Shown piece by piece: positions 1 through 12,238 of a stretch of 64,000 nt of DNA. Numbering within the stretch: the stretch's first letter is position 1; each line of letters starts with the position of its first letter. The translations under genes were made by a program, and so were the position numbers. The stretch is taken from positions 109,294 through 173,293 of the forward strand of contig JAANDG010000297.1 of assembly GCA_036852015.1 (NCBI GenBank), in the 5' to 3' direction. Source of the stretch: Pelodera strongyloides (taxonomy: Eukaryota > Nematoda > Chromadorea > Rhabditida > Rhabditidae). The notes under the pieces are model-generated. The model was not told the DNA's origin. It ran no database searches and worked only from the letters and a program-made list of their open reading frames with translations.

Positions 1-2794
1 TCGGATATTGAGGAGGGCACCTGCCTCGACCGCTTCCTCATCGACAATATGAGAACGGTTAGAAATCACTTTTAGTTCACTTAGAATAGTTTCTCATGTT
101 AACGTCTAGGTGTAGAAGTAGAACGGTAGCCAGTAGTTTAAGCACGTTACTTAGTGATGGAAGAAAGATGGATGAAGTAATGGAATTGGCGATTTCCCAC
201 TAACCCATGAAATCCTCCGGCCATCAGTTCAAAAAATATTAATGCAATCACAGAATTGTGATTGTCCTTAATGTTTTCAAAGAAACAAATCCGCACAATG
301 AAAACAAACTTTAAGTCTATCACCAAAAAAGGCTAGAAACTACTATAAACAAAAAAAAAAACACTGGAAGCGACTACTGTAAGTGTAAGAAGACTACTGT
401 TTTAGCACCGAAAAGGCTAGAAAAGATACTACTGTAAGCACAAAGACTACTTAAGTAAAAAAAAGAGAACCGACTAAGACTACTGCCAAAGTATCTGTAT
501 GATTAAATTTAAATTGAAGCAAATTGACTATTGCCAAAGTATCTGTATGATTAAATTTAAATTGAAGCAAATTGAAAATAGTTTGTTGAAAAAAAGTTAG
601 CTTCTCGCGTCTCTCTTCGCGAGTTAATTCCATGTAAAAGTCAGTCTACTGACTCAAACAGAATACCACCCGGAGTCGAAAAAAAACTATGCGCTAAATA
701 AGTATAACTTTCGCTAACTAAGATAATCAAGTGGCATGAAAATACTGGGGTGAAATCTGCGTAAGCTGCAAGAATCTTCGTGTAAGAGCGCAAACGCGTA
801 AGCCACAAGAATCGCGGTTTCACCAACTAACTGTTGGCCATCTCTGACATTTTAGGTTCGGGATAAGAACTTGGACTGGTTCGTGGAGCTTCGCCAACAA
901 TGCGAGAACTGTTGGTCAAGCGTCTGCAACTCCACGGCCGACAGAATCCTCTTCGACAAGGTTATGAAGTCGCTAAACGGAGACCAAACTGCTTGGAAAA
1001 AGCTTTGTCTAATGGGCAGGTAATATATATAACCCAATTCAAATAGTTCGGTGATTGCACTTCTAGCTTTCTGTCTGCAGCTCATAAGTTTGCGTAATTA
1101 GGCGAAACGAGATACGATATTTTGCATGCAGTACTTCAACCGAAACCACCAATCTTTTGGATTACAGGATTAGAATGGCTGATATCACCAACACGCACCA
1201 AAAAAATATATTTCAATTTCAGCATAAATTCTGTCATGGATGCGCTCCATCTTCAGGACAGGTATGGACAATTCGACTACTACGTAGAACAGTTGAAGTG
1301 AGTTCACTCCTCGGTTTTGACGGTATTAGTATTATTTGATGGCTAGATGGCTTTTATACGAATCCTGTTAAATATCATTCTCAGAGTAGTAAATTGGGTC
1401 AAAAGGGGCAACTCCATTGATTGTTAGACAAGGAGACGTGGTACTTAAAAAAAACACTATACTCCAAAATTGGAAAATAATCTCTGGAGGCTTATACCAA
1501 TACGCTGTTTATTTGATGGGCCAAATTACATCCAACCTATTACAGTGTCTTTGCGCACTACTCCACGCCTGCGCTGCTCTTCCATGCGACATGGGCGCCT
1601 CTGTTCATGGCGTTCCTGTACCTCTGGGGCCACAGTAAGCGCACTTATCTTCTCATTGGGTTTCCTATTTAATTTCCACCACAGCCACCTAGGTTCAGTC
1701 AGGATTATTATTTGTTCTATTATAATATGTGGGGGGGAGGGGGGTTCACGGCGCACTGGGAATCCCCTGGACACACCCAAGGTGGTGTTCCATCACGGCC
1801 CGGAGCCCCTCATCCGCCCCCAACAAAAGTGTGCGGAGAACGGAGATGAATTGACTACGACTTCCCTAGAAAATTGTCCTCCAGAAGTTGAAAGACCAGT
1901 CCAGTTTCAGAAATGAACCTGAGAACCGGGCTCGTTCCTTCGGATGAGCATGAGGATGAAATAACCCGATTCTCTTTACTTGATAAATGATCACATGTTA
2001 ACCTATTTATAGATTTGTGTAACCCGTGGAGAGCTGAGCAGAAGAAGCTCGATTCGAATGAGGACAAGGTCATGGAGTGGATCATCCGCCGGCTCGCAGA
2101 AGGCAAGACGAGAAAAAATCGACCGGAGCGATTCGAGCTCAAGAGACTGAGGAGGGCCGCCAAGAAGATCAAGACCGGCAAGAAGTCCAAGTCGGGAGGG
2201 ACGAAGTCTAAGGTGTGTACTAACTTTGAACGTTTTTTCTGTATTTTCTTGGGAAGTTTGGAGACATCACGACTAGTTCACAATAGTTTCCTCGCATTGT
2301 GAATGGTAGATGTTTGGAGTCAAGATAACAACACAAATTGGTTGGCCCGGTACCTTTTTGCGTATATCTCCTAGTACCGGTTGGCACTAATGATTACACC
2401 GAAAACCCTAACGATTTATTTGCAGCAAACCATCACGAAGAAGCTGCGAAGAGTCGGTAAGAAAACCGCAGCGATGACGAGTGTGCAGAAGACAGTGCCG
2501 ACGCCGATCACTGGTAAAGCAGAGAAGCCCGATATGAAGAGCGCCCCGAAGATTGAGATGAAGATGAAGAGCGCACAGGTGCCGAAGACGGAGAAGCCCG
2601 TACTGCCGACGGTCGACCAGAAGAGCGTTGTGAAGACTGTCCAGAAGAGCGTACAGAAGAATGTGAGCAAGAGCGGTCCGAAGTCGCAGCCAGGAAAGAA
2701 GGTGTTGCCGAGTGGCAAGATCATTGGTGCACGCAATGGGCCGGGAGGCCGCGCCGGAAGAGGACGTGGTCGCGGAGGACGCGGTGGCATATAA
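1..2794 (+). CDS. Form A gene, copy 1 (3' half; cut by window start): membrane protein with basic RG-rich tail
   Basis: I do not recognise the family. The window opens inside exon 5. Exons by GT-AG sites and matching phase are 1-57, 856-1019, 1223-1297, 1546-1634, 2013-2212 and 2426-2794 (stop TAA). Exon 6 holds the cluster QQCENCWSSVC and the sequon NST. Exon 8 encodes the hydrophobic stretch ALLFHATWAPLFMAFLYLW, a likely membrane span. Exons 9-10 encode a cytoplasmic tail rich in Lys and Arg that ends in GGRAGRGRGRGGRGGI. The choice of exon 7 (SINSVM..., not the longer overlapping frame) and exon 8 (VFAHY...) rests on phase: 2 into 8, then 1 into 9, joins without a stop, and the same joins work in copy 2. 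Relative to copy 2 it lacks six residues in exon 9 and four in exon 10, all in frame. Exons 1-4 lie outside the window. Confidence 0.82.
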
Positions 2795-5351
2795 GGTGGG
2801 TAGTGTGACTCAGTATACCAAATGACCCCACAAAACACGACGCGACTTAGATTCAATACATGGATGTGTCTAGATGTATTGAATCATTTCAGCTGAGCCT
2901 AGACTGAAAATTGAAATCATCTTTGTTCTTTAGGTCCGCCTACGTGTTCTCATCCGAAGATTGTAGATGGAGTTGGAGATCACCTATCAATTCAACTCGA
3001 ACAACCAATTAACAAGGATAGAGCCTCCGTCCGTTAACTCTTATTTTATTTATGTTTTCCAGCCGCCTCGAATTATGTGTTGAACCCTTAGAGGCGCCTG
3101 CTCCCCTGCCATTGTCGTATTACCTTTGTCTTTGTAATGTCGGATTTTTACCATATGTAAGAGTAAAATAGTAAGGTTGTAGTCCCGCACGTTCTCCTCT
3201 TCTATAGTCGTACAGTCACAGTTTGGGTGAAGTACTAGCAAAAGTGTAGAATGGATCCTACCTCGTTCATAACTAATGAAACATAATTCTCCCATGAAAA
3301 GTAAGTTAATTGCTGGTTGCGCCTCATTAGGAAAGCTACTCAAATTTAGTTTTTTTGTTATGCGAGTTATTCTATTGCTATTTGATTGTGCTATATTACA
3401 CCTCCCTTAATATTATTTTATAAATAAAAATGTTTTAAAACACTTGAAACTTACTAAACCACAGTTAAGAGATTAGCGTAATTACTTAACGCTGGCTCGC
3501 TCCGCGTATCCTTAGGCCCCACAACTTTCACTCATAGTTCACTTACGTGAAAAGGAAAACATGAAACGGTGTACCAATAGAACCTAATTCTAAGACTTAC
3601 TAAACGCTACAGAAATCTGTTCAAAAGGTACACACTTTGCAATACTACCGAGATCTATTCAAAATTGCACACACTTCTAACATTAAGGCACATAGGCTCA
3701 GAACAACGGTTTCATTCATACATGGAAAGGACTGGAACTGGCATGCACAACTGACAAATTAACCCAGGTAGGCACACGGAATACCAATGATACCGTAACA
3801 TTCAAAACATAATAATAAGAATTCATCAACATCAAATTCATTTATTCCGAACCAATCGAACGAATAATAATCAAAAACAATATACCACATGCCTCGCGAA
3901 TGAAATATTAAATATAATCAGCGCCAATAATCGCTTTAATCGTGGTCTGATTAGCTGTACATCCAAAGTGACAACCGATGTTGCTAGAAGCTGGAAACCA
4001 CATAGATCGTCAACATCATCGATCTGAAGGTAACATGGATTAGCATTCAAAAAATATCAGTGATAACAACCGCCTAAACTATGCCACCGACAGGCATCAG
4101 CATAAACATAGCGTATACGTAGATAAGAATTATGACGCGACCAAATCTCACAAAGAATCGAAAGTTACAGTACCGATATCCAAATATCTCAATGTCGTTA
4201 GAGTGTTCGTTCAAGTCAGTCATGATGCGCCCATTAGAGTGCCGATACGGCCAGAAGACAACAGCCGCAGACACGAGAGAATCCTAAATGAACAGAATGA
4301 GCGAAGCGAAACATATATCACCAGATCAATAGAACTGGTACGAATGCTAACTCAGATCAGAGATACCAATACTTCAGACAGAAATATAAAACTGTGAAAC
4401 ATTTGTTTCTAGCGAAACGTCAGTTTTACAATAATACCCGACGATGATAGAGACTAATATAAACACAATGCAGTACATCGGGCAATTCTCAATGATAATA
4501 AGGCCCAATAACATGGTTAAACATCCACAACAAACTTGTTATAAGGTGGAATTGTACGGGGATCAGAACACTTGGTTGATAGATTCGATGCAGCTGTATC
4601 GTATCGTTATGGTCCATGGAATCATGCCACACGACAGCAGAACACAACAAGCATAAGTTAGCCAGCGCTCCAGTCCTCCGCTTCTGCCCTCGCCTGAAAG
4701 AAAGTAGATTAAGATTTACGTGCTTACCAAAAGCAGGCATGTGGAAGGGAAATAGCGTCGGGTAATTTGTAACGGCTTTTGTAACGGCTTTTGTAACGGA
4801 CCGGTCAAAAGGTTAAAGCAAAACCAAATACGCAGTATTTGATCCCAGTTAGATTGACATCCATAGAAAAACAGGATAATAGCCCAGACCACGGAAAATC
4901 CGTCCTTAACCAGTTACAAAATTGTTTTCGCAGAAAAAAAAACATTTGGTGACCGGTCACTGCCCATTTTGTAAACATATGGTGAACGCCAGCGACGGCT
5001 CTAGAGAACACTTGGTCAAGACGTGGCCACAAAATGGGGAAATGGGTTGCCCATGACCAATGAGACGGAACGAAAGATAACCGGTGTAGCTATAAAAGAA
5101 GAAGACAGTGCAGCTTACCCTACGAAAGTACTGATCCGGCTTGAGATCCTTGACTGTAGTTTCATTCCTTCCACAGCAATCCATCTTGTGCTCCTTGCAT
5201 TGTAGTTTCCTTCCTTCAACATCAACGCCTGTCTGCATCCTCAGGTCGTTCGGCACAGCGTGCGCCGGCCAAATATCCGGTTCTGCGTGAACCCAAAAGA
5301 CAGAATCATAAAAGGAAGACTTGGGAAAAGGAAACATCTGTTGAAAAAAAA
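2795..5351. other. 3' flank of A1, no confident gene
   Basis: After the stop there is a possible 3'-UTR intron (acceptor-like TTCTTTAG near 2933) and an AATAAA at 3423-3428. The rest is AT-rich and shared with 37364-40059. Two small frames (4203-4397, 4444-4656) are open in both copies, but their differences are mostly amino-acid changing or indels, so I do not call them. A short CTTTTGTAACGG repeat (three units) lies near 4765-4798. Confidence 0.5.
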
Positions 5352-5360
5352 CGAGAGCAA

Positions 5361-6009
5361 GGCACTATGTCAAGAAGAGGGGCCATCGCGGCGAGCGGCC
5401 ATTTTTCGCCGCGCCGCCGGTAAGCCCCGCCCCCTGGACTGTAGGGAAAGGGCACAGCCGGAGGGCACATTTCGAAAACAAGCGAGAGGGAAAAGGAGGA
5501 ATAGTGTGAAACTGATATAAAATAGACTGTATCCATAAAGGGAAAGCAAATACGGCGATCATTAGCAATTTACACACAATTTAGACTCGTCTCTAGTTTT
5601 TACACACAATTTAGACTCGGCCCACACAATTTAGGCTCGTCTCTAGTTTTTAGAAATAGGCGAAAGTCTACACACCAACCCGCGCTACTTTTGTCTCTAT
5701 TGCATCCACATAGCTAAATGCCTTCACGTTCTTGTATTTAAAATGAGCAAGGAATAGGGATAGGGGTATGGTGCGTCCCGCTCCCAAAATAATGCGTGAA
5801 CTAATCCCCGGTTACACCCATAGCGTATCTTTCCTTTAAGTTTCTTTTTAAACAGCCTACTTATATTTTTGACTAAGCTATACTTCAGTTTTGTCTCCCT
5901 CACTTGTAAGCGGTAGCCGCTTTGCCTAAAGTCCAGGGGGCGGGGCTTACCGGCGGCGCGGCGAAAAATGGCCGCTCGCCGCGATGGCCCCTTTTCTTGA
6001 CATAGTGCC
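5361..6009. mobile_element. Mutator-like MITE, 649 bp, ~80-bp TIRs, 9-bp target duplication
   Basis: The ends begin GGCACTATGTCAAGAAGAGG and finish with the reverse complement GACATAGTGCC. The arms are about 80 bp and very GC-rich (GCGGCGAGCGGCC, GGGGGCGGGG). It is flanked by CGAGAGCAA at 5352-5360 and 6010-6018. The paralogous segment has one CGAGAGCAA and no element (40060-40068), which proves insertion and its exact borders. Long TIRs with a 9-bp duplication are typical of the Mutator (MULE) superfamily. I see no transposase, so it is non-autonomous. Confidence 0.88.
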
Positions 6010-6018
6010 CGAGAGCAA

Positions 6019-7111
6019 CATAAACTAATGATAATAAAAACGGAGCAATTATTTCAAAGCAACACGCATATGGAGCCGAACACGCCCAAAAACCAGACTG
6101 ATATCATGTACCATCGATTGATGAAACTGTTGTTGATTACGATTATTGATCGTGGATTTGAAAAAAGAAAAAGTACGGTACTCCTACTGCTGAATACTGT
6201 GCTGAGCAGATTTGAACGCTGATGTCGCTAACACTACGATATATTACGTAATTACGAATTTTGAAATCCATGGCGAAAAAATCCGTATGCGGCAAATTGT
6301 ATGCCAAAAACCAAGTATGCCGAAAATTTGGAACTACACGAATTTTTTAGTTGTTAGTTTTTTTTTATTTATATTTAGTTAATAATAAAAAAAATTAGTT
6401 TTTCATATTTAGTTTTTCACGACCAGGAGCATCTAAGCAAAGATATTGGTCAAAATATATGCATTTTTCTCCTGAAATTCAGTAAATACTAACAGGAACT
6501 TATTGAACATTTTTTTAACAACTAAACATATATGCAGGTTTCGTGCAGGTTTCGTGCATATATGCAGTTTTCGTGCAGAAATACGGTAGTATTGACAGAA
6601 TCACACCGAATTTTTGGGGTACTTGAAACCCCATATGAAATATTCGAGGCTCTCAAAAAGTTAACGCAAGGTTATGAGTGAAGTATAATTAGTAAAGTGA
6701 CACCGCTTCAGTAAGTTACAAAAACAATAGGTTGTAGAAACCAGGCGCTAAAATATAAAGGAGCTATAAGTTTCGCTATTTATTAGATACATCTGCCTAT
6801 GAAATAGGAAACTTATGATAAAAGATAATAATGTTCATAAAGTTTATTACTTTGTTCTATACCAAGTATGATAGTACACAAATATAATAATCTACAATTA
6901 ATTCATTATGGAAAAGGAAAGGTTTGGTAAAATATGAAACTATATGGATGAAGACTAAACGTATGAGCTCTATGAAAGAAAACTAAACGAATGGTTAAGA
7001 AACTATTAGAACGGGCGTGGTCTAAGTTGTTTACATATATCTTTCTATGTCATGTCTACCCTACACTATTTCTTACGTGATGTCTGCACAATAGTATTTC
7101 TTACACATATG
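6019..7111. other. AT-rich intergenic sequence with a CCGTATTT-type MITE remnant
   Basis: It holds a disrupted copy of the small family whose consensus runs from CCGTATTTTGGAACTACACG to CGTGCAGAAATACGG (about 6310-6590), with a local duplication of GCAGGTTTCGTG. The rest has no gene signal. Confidence 0.45.
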
Positions 7112-7466
7112 TCTACTTCATACTATTTCTCTTTCTTTTCTACCTATAAAGTTTGTATACTATCTAATGTTTTCTCTAACTCTTTTCTATCTCCTACTTA
7201 CATAACACTATATCTTACACTATATCTTACATCTGTAAGATATAGTGTAAGATATAGTGTTATGTAAGTAGGAGATAGAAAAGAGTTAGAGAAAACATTA
7301 GATAGTATACAAACTTTATAGGTAGAAAAGAAAGAGAAATAGTATGAAGTAGAAATACTATTTCTCTTTCTTTTCTACCTATAAAGTTTGTATACTATCT
7401 AATGTTTTCTCTAACTCTTTTCTATCTCCTACTTACATAACACTATATCTTACACTATATCTTACA
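7112..7466. repeat. Duplication-inversion-duplication of a 120-bp block
   Basis: Arm 1 (7112-7231) is followed after 2 bp by its exact reverse complement (7234-7353), then by a third copy in the first orientation (7355-7466, 112 bp). I found no mismatch among the three. The block (from TCTACTTCATACTATTTCTC to TATCTTACA) is not a recognised transposon and has no terminal target duplication. A small open frame through it (7052-7267) is incidental. Confidence 0.9.
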
Positions 7467-10275
7467 GAGCTCTTATGGCTTACCAAGAGATATTAACATA
7501 ATGGTCTTGAAATACTATCAGCTAGCACCAACATTTTCATAGAGCGTAAACAAGCGATGCCAAACAGATACGTCTGTATGACGAATCACACAAGTGAGCG
7601 TAAGAATCTTTACTGCTTGCGACGACCAGGATCATCTAAACTAAACAAAGATATTGGTCAAGTGATGAGCATTTTTCTCCTGAAATTCAGTAAATACTAA
7701 CAGTAACTGAGTGAACATTTTTTACAGCAAAACATGTGCTCACGAGAAAATGTAAAAGATGTAAGCAATTACAAGCGTGAATATGCATTGAATACGAAAG
7801 AAGAAGAAAGAAAACAATGATTGTTGCATACAAATCGGCTAACTTGATATACTTACACGTACAAATGTGGCAGAATGCATGAAAATACAGATGTGGTGGC
7901 AGAATGACCAATTAAAACATAGAGCTAAAATTTAGGAATAAAGTAAGTTGTAAAATCCAAAGCGTCAGTAGGCATAGCAATTTGTGAGAATAGCTTTTTT
8001 CGTGTTAATTGTCATCTTCTTCGTATAAACCCTAAAAACTTTTGAATGCCTTTATACAGGTGGTATTTTTGTTATCTTTCATAGTTCACTAATTCCCTAA
8101 GCCTTTGCAACGGGTGAAATCATTTGCTGACAGTTGTATGGTTTTTTCCGTGCGACATTTGGTGACCACTTCGTGACCGTGGGGTGACCAAGTTTCGTTG
8201 AAAACCGCAAGTAAATGCTCACCAAACAGTTAATCACGAACCAGTCACCCTGTTTTTGACTGTTTTTCTGTGATACAATTATTTTGTTTTCCTGTGGTGA
8301 CATTCGATTTTAACTAGCCACTTTAATATAGTCGTGGTGGTTCATCTTTGAAGGAGTTGGTCAGTAGTTGGTGAAGTATACACCGAGGCACCAAACTGAC
8401 GGTGTCCCCACCCCGGTGTCAAAAATCCTCGTCTAAGACTGGGGTCGAAACGAGGTACCCTGTTTCAATTACAATATATTTATATTATAAAATTCAATTC
8501 ATTGTTTTATTATATTCTGTATGCCTAGCTATTGTCATTTTTGACATAATTTTTTTTTGTCTTATGGCTCCGAGAAGTGCATCGAGGAGTTTCAAATTCA
8601 TTGAAGAAGCATTGGGACATTTGGTACGGTAACGAACCAGTGCAAAATCCTGAAAAGTGGATTTTACCAAATTCCGTCCGGCAGTGTGCATGCAACTCTG
8701 CATCCAATTTCTGTACTGCAAAAAATTACAACTGCATCTTCCAGAATACATCATATTATTAGATAATACTTCAAGAAAGAATCGAAGTAGTACCGTAAAA
8801 GGATCATGTTTCAATAAAGCATCGAATTAGTATCAGAAAAGGGTCATTCCCATCTCTCTCCCCATCCATATATTTCCAATCCTTGTTGCTGAGGTCACCG
8901 GCGAGGTCTGTTTGAGTTGGGCCCGCTAGCTTTTGGTAAATACGAATTGAGGTGAGCTGCGAGGGGAAAGTCGGAATAAAAAATACCGCGCGATTGATGA
9001 CGGATGCAGGATCTTGCAGCCATTTTCTCAGAATGAAGACCGGCCCTCTAAACCCGCACTCGAAATGTCTGCCTTGCGGAAATTTTATAATAAAAATGCG
9101 CGGCTGTCAGTGTTTTGCTGGACCTTGGGGCGGATGTATTGTGTTAGCTGAAAGAGGTCTGGATAATTGTGAAATATGATAAATGGAGAATTTTTATAAA
9201 GGAGTTTCAAAGTATGCTTTACCGTATTTTGAATTTTGGAACTACACGAGAATATTTTTTTATATTTCATATTATATATGCAGATTTCGTGCAGAAATAC
9301 GATAGTATTGACAGATTTTTTGGGATACTTTGAATTTTGAATCCCCGTAAAGCATGAGAGAATGAAATTGGTTTGACTGTTTAATTATGTGAAAGATACT
9401 CGGCTTTACACGATTCAATTGGAGATAGTTGGGTTTAAATCTATGCTCAACTTATTCTGTAAATTATTTCGTGACACGTTGATGTGGGTTAGTTTTTTTA
9501 TGTGAGGCGTTTCTCATAAACAGTTTCACCTTTAATCAGTTTTCTTTATAATTATTAATTGCTACATTAGTGCAAGGCTTGGAAGCTGGTATAGGTAGTC
9601 TTTGTAAGTTTTTATATTTCTAAATATTCATGAGTCTCCCACACAAACAATACTCGATCTCACTAGAAATTTCATTTGTTCCAAGTTTTGGGATAAGCAA
9701 AATCGCTGAGGATATGTTTGCATAGATAAGATCAAAGAAACCGATTTGTAGTAATATGAAGGCCCTCAAGAACAAATAATATAGAATATAGACCTAGTAG
9801 AAAGTAGAAAGCATGTTTGCTTCTTATGAGTAGGAAGGGGAAAATTGACCTTCAATAATAATTACCAAACATCCTAGGAACAACGCTAAACGGTGACGGT
9901 GCTCCGCAACGGTTTAGAGGGTGCGCGGCGAAGAAAACGCGGAGTGCCTGATTCAAGCTGCTAAACCTCTTCTGCGTTCGGTTCGCGGATGTTTCGCTAG
10001 GTCCTAGGTCTTTGCACAGCTTCGCCCTAATTGTCAGCCTAAGCCAGATTCGCTCAATCTGGCGTGAAATATAAATATGCGCACTCGTATCTAAATAACA
10101 ATAATAAAAAATGCCACCTATATATCAGGTAAACAAGCGTAGAATAAACGAAAGCAAAATATAAAAATCTTTACTTCAGTTACGAGCAAACTTTTATTAG
10201 TTCTATTGTTAATTAAAATTTATTATTGTTATAATTTCTTGCATACATGTCTTCCTGATTGTCCTCGTGTAGAAG
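7467..10275. other. Intergenic, shared with 42.2-44.8 kb; no confident gene
   Basis: Contains degenerate GGTGACC-rich sequence (8150-8280), a CCGTATTT-type MITE (9222-9302) and a GC-rich inverted-repeat-like patch (9890-10070). A small Cys-containing frame at 8577-8762 is not kept in the paralogous segment, where a 1-bp difference shifts it. Confidence 0.45.
9222..9302. mobile_element. Small MITE, CCGTATTT...AAATACGR family
   Basis: About 80 bp, running from CCGTATTTTG through TTTTGGAACTACACGAG to GCAGATTTCGTGCAGAAATAC. Sister copies lie at 10890-10968 (reverse), 41909-41985, 43779-43852 and 45364-45435 (reverse). The ends are inverted repeats of about 8 bp. Confidence 0.6.
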
Positions 10276-10391
10276 TTACCATATGCAGCTGGTTCTAAAA
10301 TAAATAAATATTTTCTTTCTACAAGAACATGGCGGCATGCCCCATTATTGTTCAACAAGTGGTACAACACGAGTTCTAGGTCTACACTCTA

Positions 10392-10527
10392 GAGGCCATA
10401 TTCACCATTCAATTCCCCACGGGGAATTCCCCGTCTTTTTCTCTGCGTGTCTCACATTCGAATGCTATTTTCTGTCCCAGGGAATATTTTCCGAGGGAAT
10501 CGGAGTGGTGAATATGAATATGGCCTC
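10392..10527. mobile_element. MITE, GAGGCCRTATTCACCA family (first of an inverted pair)
   Basis: The ends are GAGGCCATATTCACCA and TGGTGAATATGAATATGGCCTC. Inside are GGGGAATTCCCC-type palindromes. The element at 10661-10794 is the same sequence in reverse. The pair lies in intron 7 of the spare LB exon set and is repeated at 44913-45032 and 45153-45288. Confidence 0.65.
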
Positions 10528-10660
10528 AGATGATCAATTTCTCGACGTCTTCGGGATGGGGCCAGCCCGGTCTGGAACAATATAAATTCAAGCTGGTTGA
10601 ATGTAACTTTCAAATAAAAGCGTTCGTCGCCAACGCAAGAAAGTCACTTACCCACCTACT

Positions 10661-10794
10661 GAGCCATATTCATATTCACCACTCCGATTCCCTCGGAGAA
10701 ATATCCCTGGGGACAGAAAATAGCATTCTAATGCGATATACGTAGAGAAAAAGCCGGGGAATTCCCCATGGGGAATTGAGTGGTGAATACGGCC
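10661..10794. mobile_element. MITE, GAGGCCRTATTCACCA family (second of an inverted pair)
   Basis: Reverse-complement sister of 10392-10527, with ends GAGCCATATTC and GTGGTGAATACGGCC. The two are separated by 133 bp and could pair as one long hairpin. Confidence 0.65.
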
Positions 10795-10889
10795 AACTGT
10801 GGTGACTGTGGTGAGTGGTGACAACTTTTCCATCAATTTATTATGAGACTTCAATGTGTCCCAGAAAGTCAGTGATTCTGTCAACACTA

Positions 10890-10968
10890 CCGTATTTCTA
10901 CACGAAACCTGCATATTTAAGATGAAAAAATAAAAATAAAAATATTCTCGTGTAGTTCCAAAATACGG
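10890..10968. mobile_element. Small MITE, CCGTATTT...AAATACGG family (reverse copy)
   Basis: 79 bp with perfect CCGTATTT/AAATACGG ends, in the reverse orientation to 9222-9302. It sits just downstream of spare LB exon 7 in that gene's direction and is shared with LB2 at 45364-45435. Confidence 0.6.
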
Positions 10969-12061
10969 TAAATTTTCAGTATACTTTGAAACCCCATAAG
11001 TGAGTGAACTTACATTATGACAGCGATATAAAGTAGATTCCAGTAGCATTTCCCACACGTGGATCGATCATCTTTACCGGTCTTTGTTTCACTTATTTCT
11101 CCTTCTTTTCCTTCTTCATACAGAAGATGGAACCTATAATCTATTAATTATATATTTTTTCTTACCATTCGAATTAGAATAAGAGAGTTTTTTCTCAGTT
11201 ATTAAATAATAATAATAATTTATTACACCACAAAGGTGCGCACAAACATACATAATTACATAATTAAGACAATAAATACAGTTAAGACAGAAAAACGGTA
11301 ATAAGGGACATAAGGTACGTGTGTAAAGGTAAGCGGAAATGCTGGGGCATCGAACAAAGGTAGATACATATGGCAGTCTGCAGGTCTGCACTGCATCATA
11401 CGTTCTACGTTCTATGTTTGACGTTACGTAGTACTGAACGACGTCGCCTAACTCGCAAGACTTTTTATTTATTGTTAGGAACAGGTCAGAAGAACCCGTT
11501 GTTGAAACAGTCTTGAATAAAGAACACGCGCTTGTAGTTTAGAAGAAACCCCTACCGGTTAGTTTTAGTTTTAGTTATGTATTTCATGTTTATGTTTATG
11601 TTGTGTTGTATTATTTCATGTCTAGAATTATACTAGGTTTTAAGAATTCTGTTTGTATAATTGTAGCTACATTTTCGTATTTTTTGCAGGATGTTTGTTG
11701 TTCCTGATGATGGCGTAAGCCGAAACCGGTCGAATAAAGCACTTTAATACGTGTTTTTGAATCATATACTGGGAGTCGCAAGAAGCTCTGATTTTGGAAA
11801 TATCTGTTTAGAAGAATGATAAAGTTGTGTACCGTAGGTATTCGCACATGAGTTTCAATTCTTCCTCCGTTCTTCCAGATTCTCTCACAATTAGCTGGTG
11901 ATAATTTGCGTATTTTGCTTCCGGAATTATATCTGTCAGTTGACAATAATTGATGAAACTGTGATGCCATGATCCGAAAGACGCATTCTGAAAAGCGTTT
12001 TCTTATTCGAGTTTTTGAGTCAGTTGATCAGTCATTTCTCCACAGAGCCACTTTTTATTAA

Positions 12062-12238
12062 AGCGAAATACCTGCCGTTTTTTGAAACGCATCATGGACA
12101 ACTGAATTCTTAAGTATAAATGCTAATTTTCTCGAATTTAGCAAGATTTTTTTATTCTAATATATGCTCATTTGCATAAGCTGCATAATAATGCTGCTAT
12201 ACTTGATGTGTTTCAAAGACCGGCCGGTATATTTCGCT
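12062..12238. mobile_element. TTAA MITE, AGCGAAATACC family (spare LB intron 5)
   Basis: Ends AGCGAAATACCTGCCG and CCGGCCGGTATATTTCGCT, with TTTTTGAAACGCAT-like subterminal sequence. Present at the matching place in LB2 (46253-46426), so it predates the duplication. Confidence 0.7.

Noticed and set aside
1157..1339. Longer frame (RIRMADITNTHQKN..) as A exon 7
   Set aside because: Its phase would not join to exon 8 and 9 without a stop, while the exon at 1223-1297 does in both copies.
1433..1441. Micro-exon ACAAGGAGACGTG between A exons 7 and 8
   Set aside because: It has splice-like borders, but including it puts exon 8 out of frame with exon 9 and loses the membrane span.
4203..4656. Two small open frames conserved in both segment copies (with 38916-39375)
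   Set aside because: Differences between copies are mostly amino-acid changing, and one is a frame-altering indel; conservation is explained by recent duplication.
8577..8762. Small Cys-containing frame
   Set aside because: A 1-bp difference shifts it in the paralogous copy near 43260, and other indels disrupt it; no splice-supported extension.
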